Assembly (NCBI GenBank): GCA_050250955.1
Contig: JBFWNR010000002.1
Coordinates: 434,001 to 498,000, forward strand
DNA from: CAWAYR01 sp050250955
GTDB lineage: Bacteria; Acidobacteriota; Vicinamibacteria; Vicinamibacterales; UBA2999
Direction: 5' to 3'
Length of the DNA stretch: 64,000 nt
A program made the position numbers and the translations under genes. Below, one piece after another: positions 63,662 to 64,000 of the stretch. Under the pieces are notes generated by a model. That model ran no database searches, was not told where the DNA came from, and saw only the letters and a program-made list of their open reading frames with translations. How positions within the stretch are numbered: the first letter of the stretch is position 1; each line of letters begins with the position of its first letter.

Positions 63662-64000
63662 TCAGCAGCACCCGCCGCCGGCCGGGCGCGACGGCGCCCG
63701 CCAACCGCCGAGGGTCACGGCGACCGGCGCCACCGCCGCCGGTGCGCAGCACGAACTGACGCCCTCGTGCTCGGCGTCGGTCGAACAGACGCCGGTCTCG
63801 GGCAGCACCAGCTCGACGCGCCGGGCGGCGTCCCAGTCGCCGGCGATCGCCGCCACCACCGATCGCGCCTGCTCGTAGCCGGTGAGCATCAGGAACGTCG
63901 GCGCGCGGCCGTAGCTCTTCATGCCGATGGCATACAGGTTCGCGTCGGGGTGCTTGAGTTCCTCGGCGCCGTGCGGGCGCACGGTGCCGCAGCTGTGCAG
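63662..64000 (-). CDS. ArsO-like NAD(P)/FAD-dependent oxidoreductase, C-terminal part (partial)
   Basis: The frame is open to the right edge, giving 112 C-terminal residues: HPDANLYAIGMKSYGRAPTF, LTGYEQARSVVAAIAGD and ELVLPETGVCSTD, a known ending of flavin-containing monooxygenases in arsenic operons (ArsO type). The tail has cysteine pairs (SSCCAP and GGGCC at the very end), possibly for metalloid binding. The N-terminal part with the FAD and NADPH folds is outside the window. Confidence 0.7.
   Translation of the reverse strand: MHSCGTVRPHGAEELKHPDANLYAIGMKSYGRAPTFLMLTGYEQARSVVAAIAGDWDAARRVELVLPETGVCSTDAEHEGVSSCCAPAAVAPVAVTLGGWRAPSRPAGGGCC

Overview
The window is a high-GC (roughly 70%), gene-dense bacterial chromosome segment with no rRNA, tRNA, CRISPR array, integrase or IS transposase that I can see. 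The gene content points to Acidobacteriota, most likely a Vicinamibacteria-type soil bacterium: an ECF sigma factor followed by a Ser/Thr kinase fused to a PD40/TolB-like propeller, an Oar-type TonB-dependent receptor with an N-terminal carboxypeptidase-regulatory domain, a DUF1592/DUF1552 pair, many secreted cupins and lipoproteins, and TPR-sulfatase homologues. This assignment is an inference from gene families; no marker gene is present.

Layout. 1-5.9 kb: sigma factor/kinase pair, then a reverse operon of OsmC protein and two flavoproteins. 6.1-10.2 kb: a very unusual fusion of transpeptidase, SpoIID and HExxH domains, a small SET-domain protein and a triple RidA protein. 10.2-11.4 kb: a small lipoprotein gene bracketed by two inverted copies of a MITE-like element. 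11.4-14.1 kb: secreted propeller, SemiSWEET, sulfotransferase-like protein. 14.2-25.8 kb: one long co-directional cluster with two AlkP-superfamily phosphodiesterase-like proteins, a tiny ribbon-helix-helix-like protein, an EMC3/YidC-like membrane protein, two lipoprotein sulfatase-TPR proteins and a TMTC-like membrane TPR protein. This looks like one envelope-modification system. 25.9-30.8 kb: divergent TonB receptor and Tat-exported flavoprotein. 31.5-38.3 kb: the imuA-imuB-dnaE2 mutagenesis cassette, interrupted by a four-helix-bundle gene and heavily invaded by a TAGCCGC heptamer repeat family. 38.4-46.1 kb: NIPSNAP/cupin pair, vapBC, MFS, hybrid histidine kinase, and a lower-GC patch of secreted and Cys-rich proteins. 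46.2-51.9 kb: DUF1592, DUF1552, ankyrin and FmdB genes. 52.3-57.8 kb: amidohydrolase, pyrophosphatase, DsbD-N-like protein, an Omp85-like barrel and a secreted protein with protein-kinase-like catalytic motifs. 57.9-61.7 kb: phosphate module phoB-phoR with convergent pit-DUF47, the latter preceded by a Pho-box-like repeat. 61.7-64 kb: cupin, and an MFS transporter with the end of an ArsO-like flavoprotein.

Three themes stand out. (1) Short repeats have entered genes and are translated: heptamer-based elements lie in frame inside ImuB and DnaE2, with two composite elements shared by both genes and read in the same frame, and a 20-bp palindrome family forms a four-unit array inside a lipoprotein signal peptide. 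(2) Several genes have a TANNNT hexamer ending 6-9 nt before the start codon, most often exactly 7, which predicts leaderless transcripts. (3) Two proteins have architectures that I cannot match to a described system: the 788-aa transpeptidase-SpoIID-metallopeptidase fusion, and the secreted kinase-like protein paired with an Omp85-type barrel.
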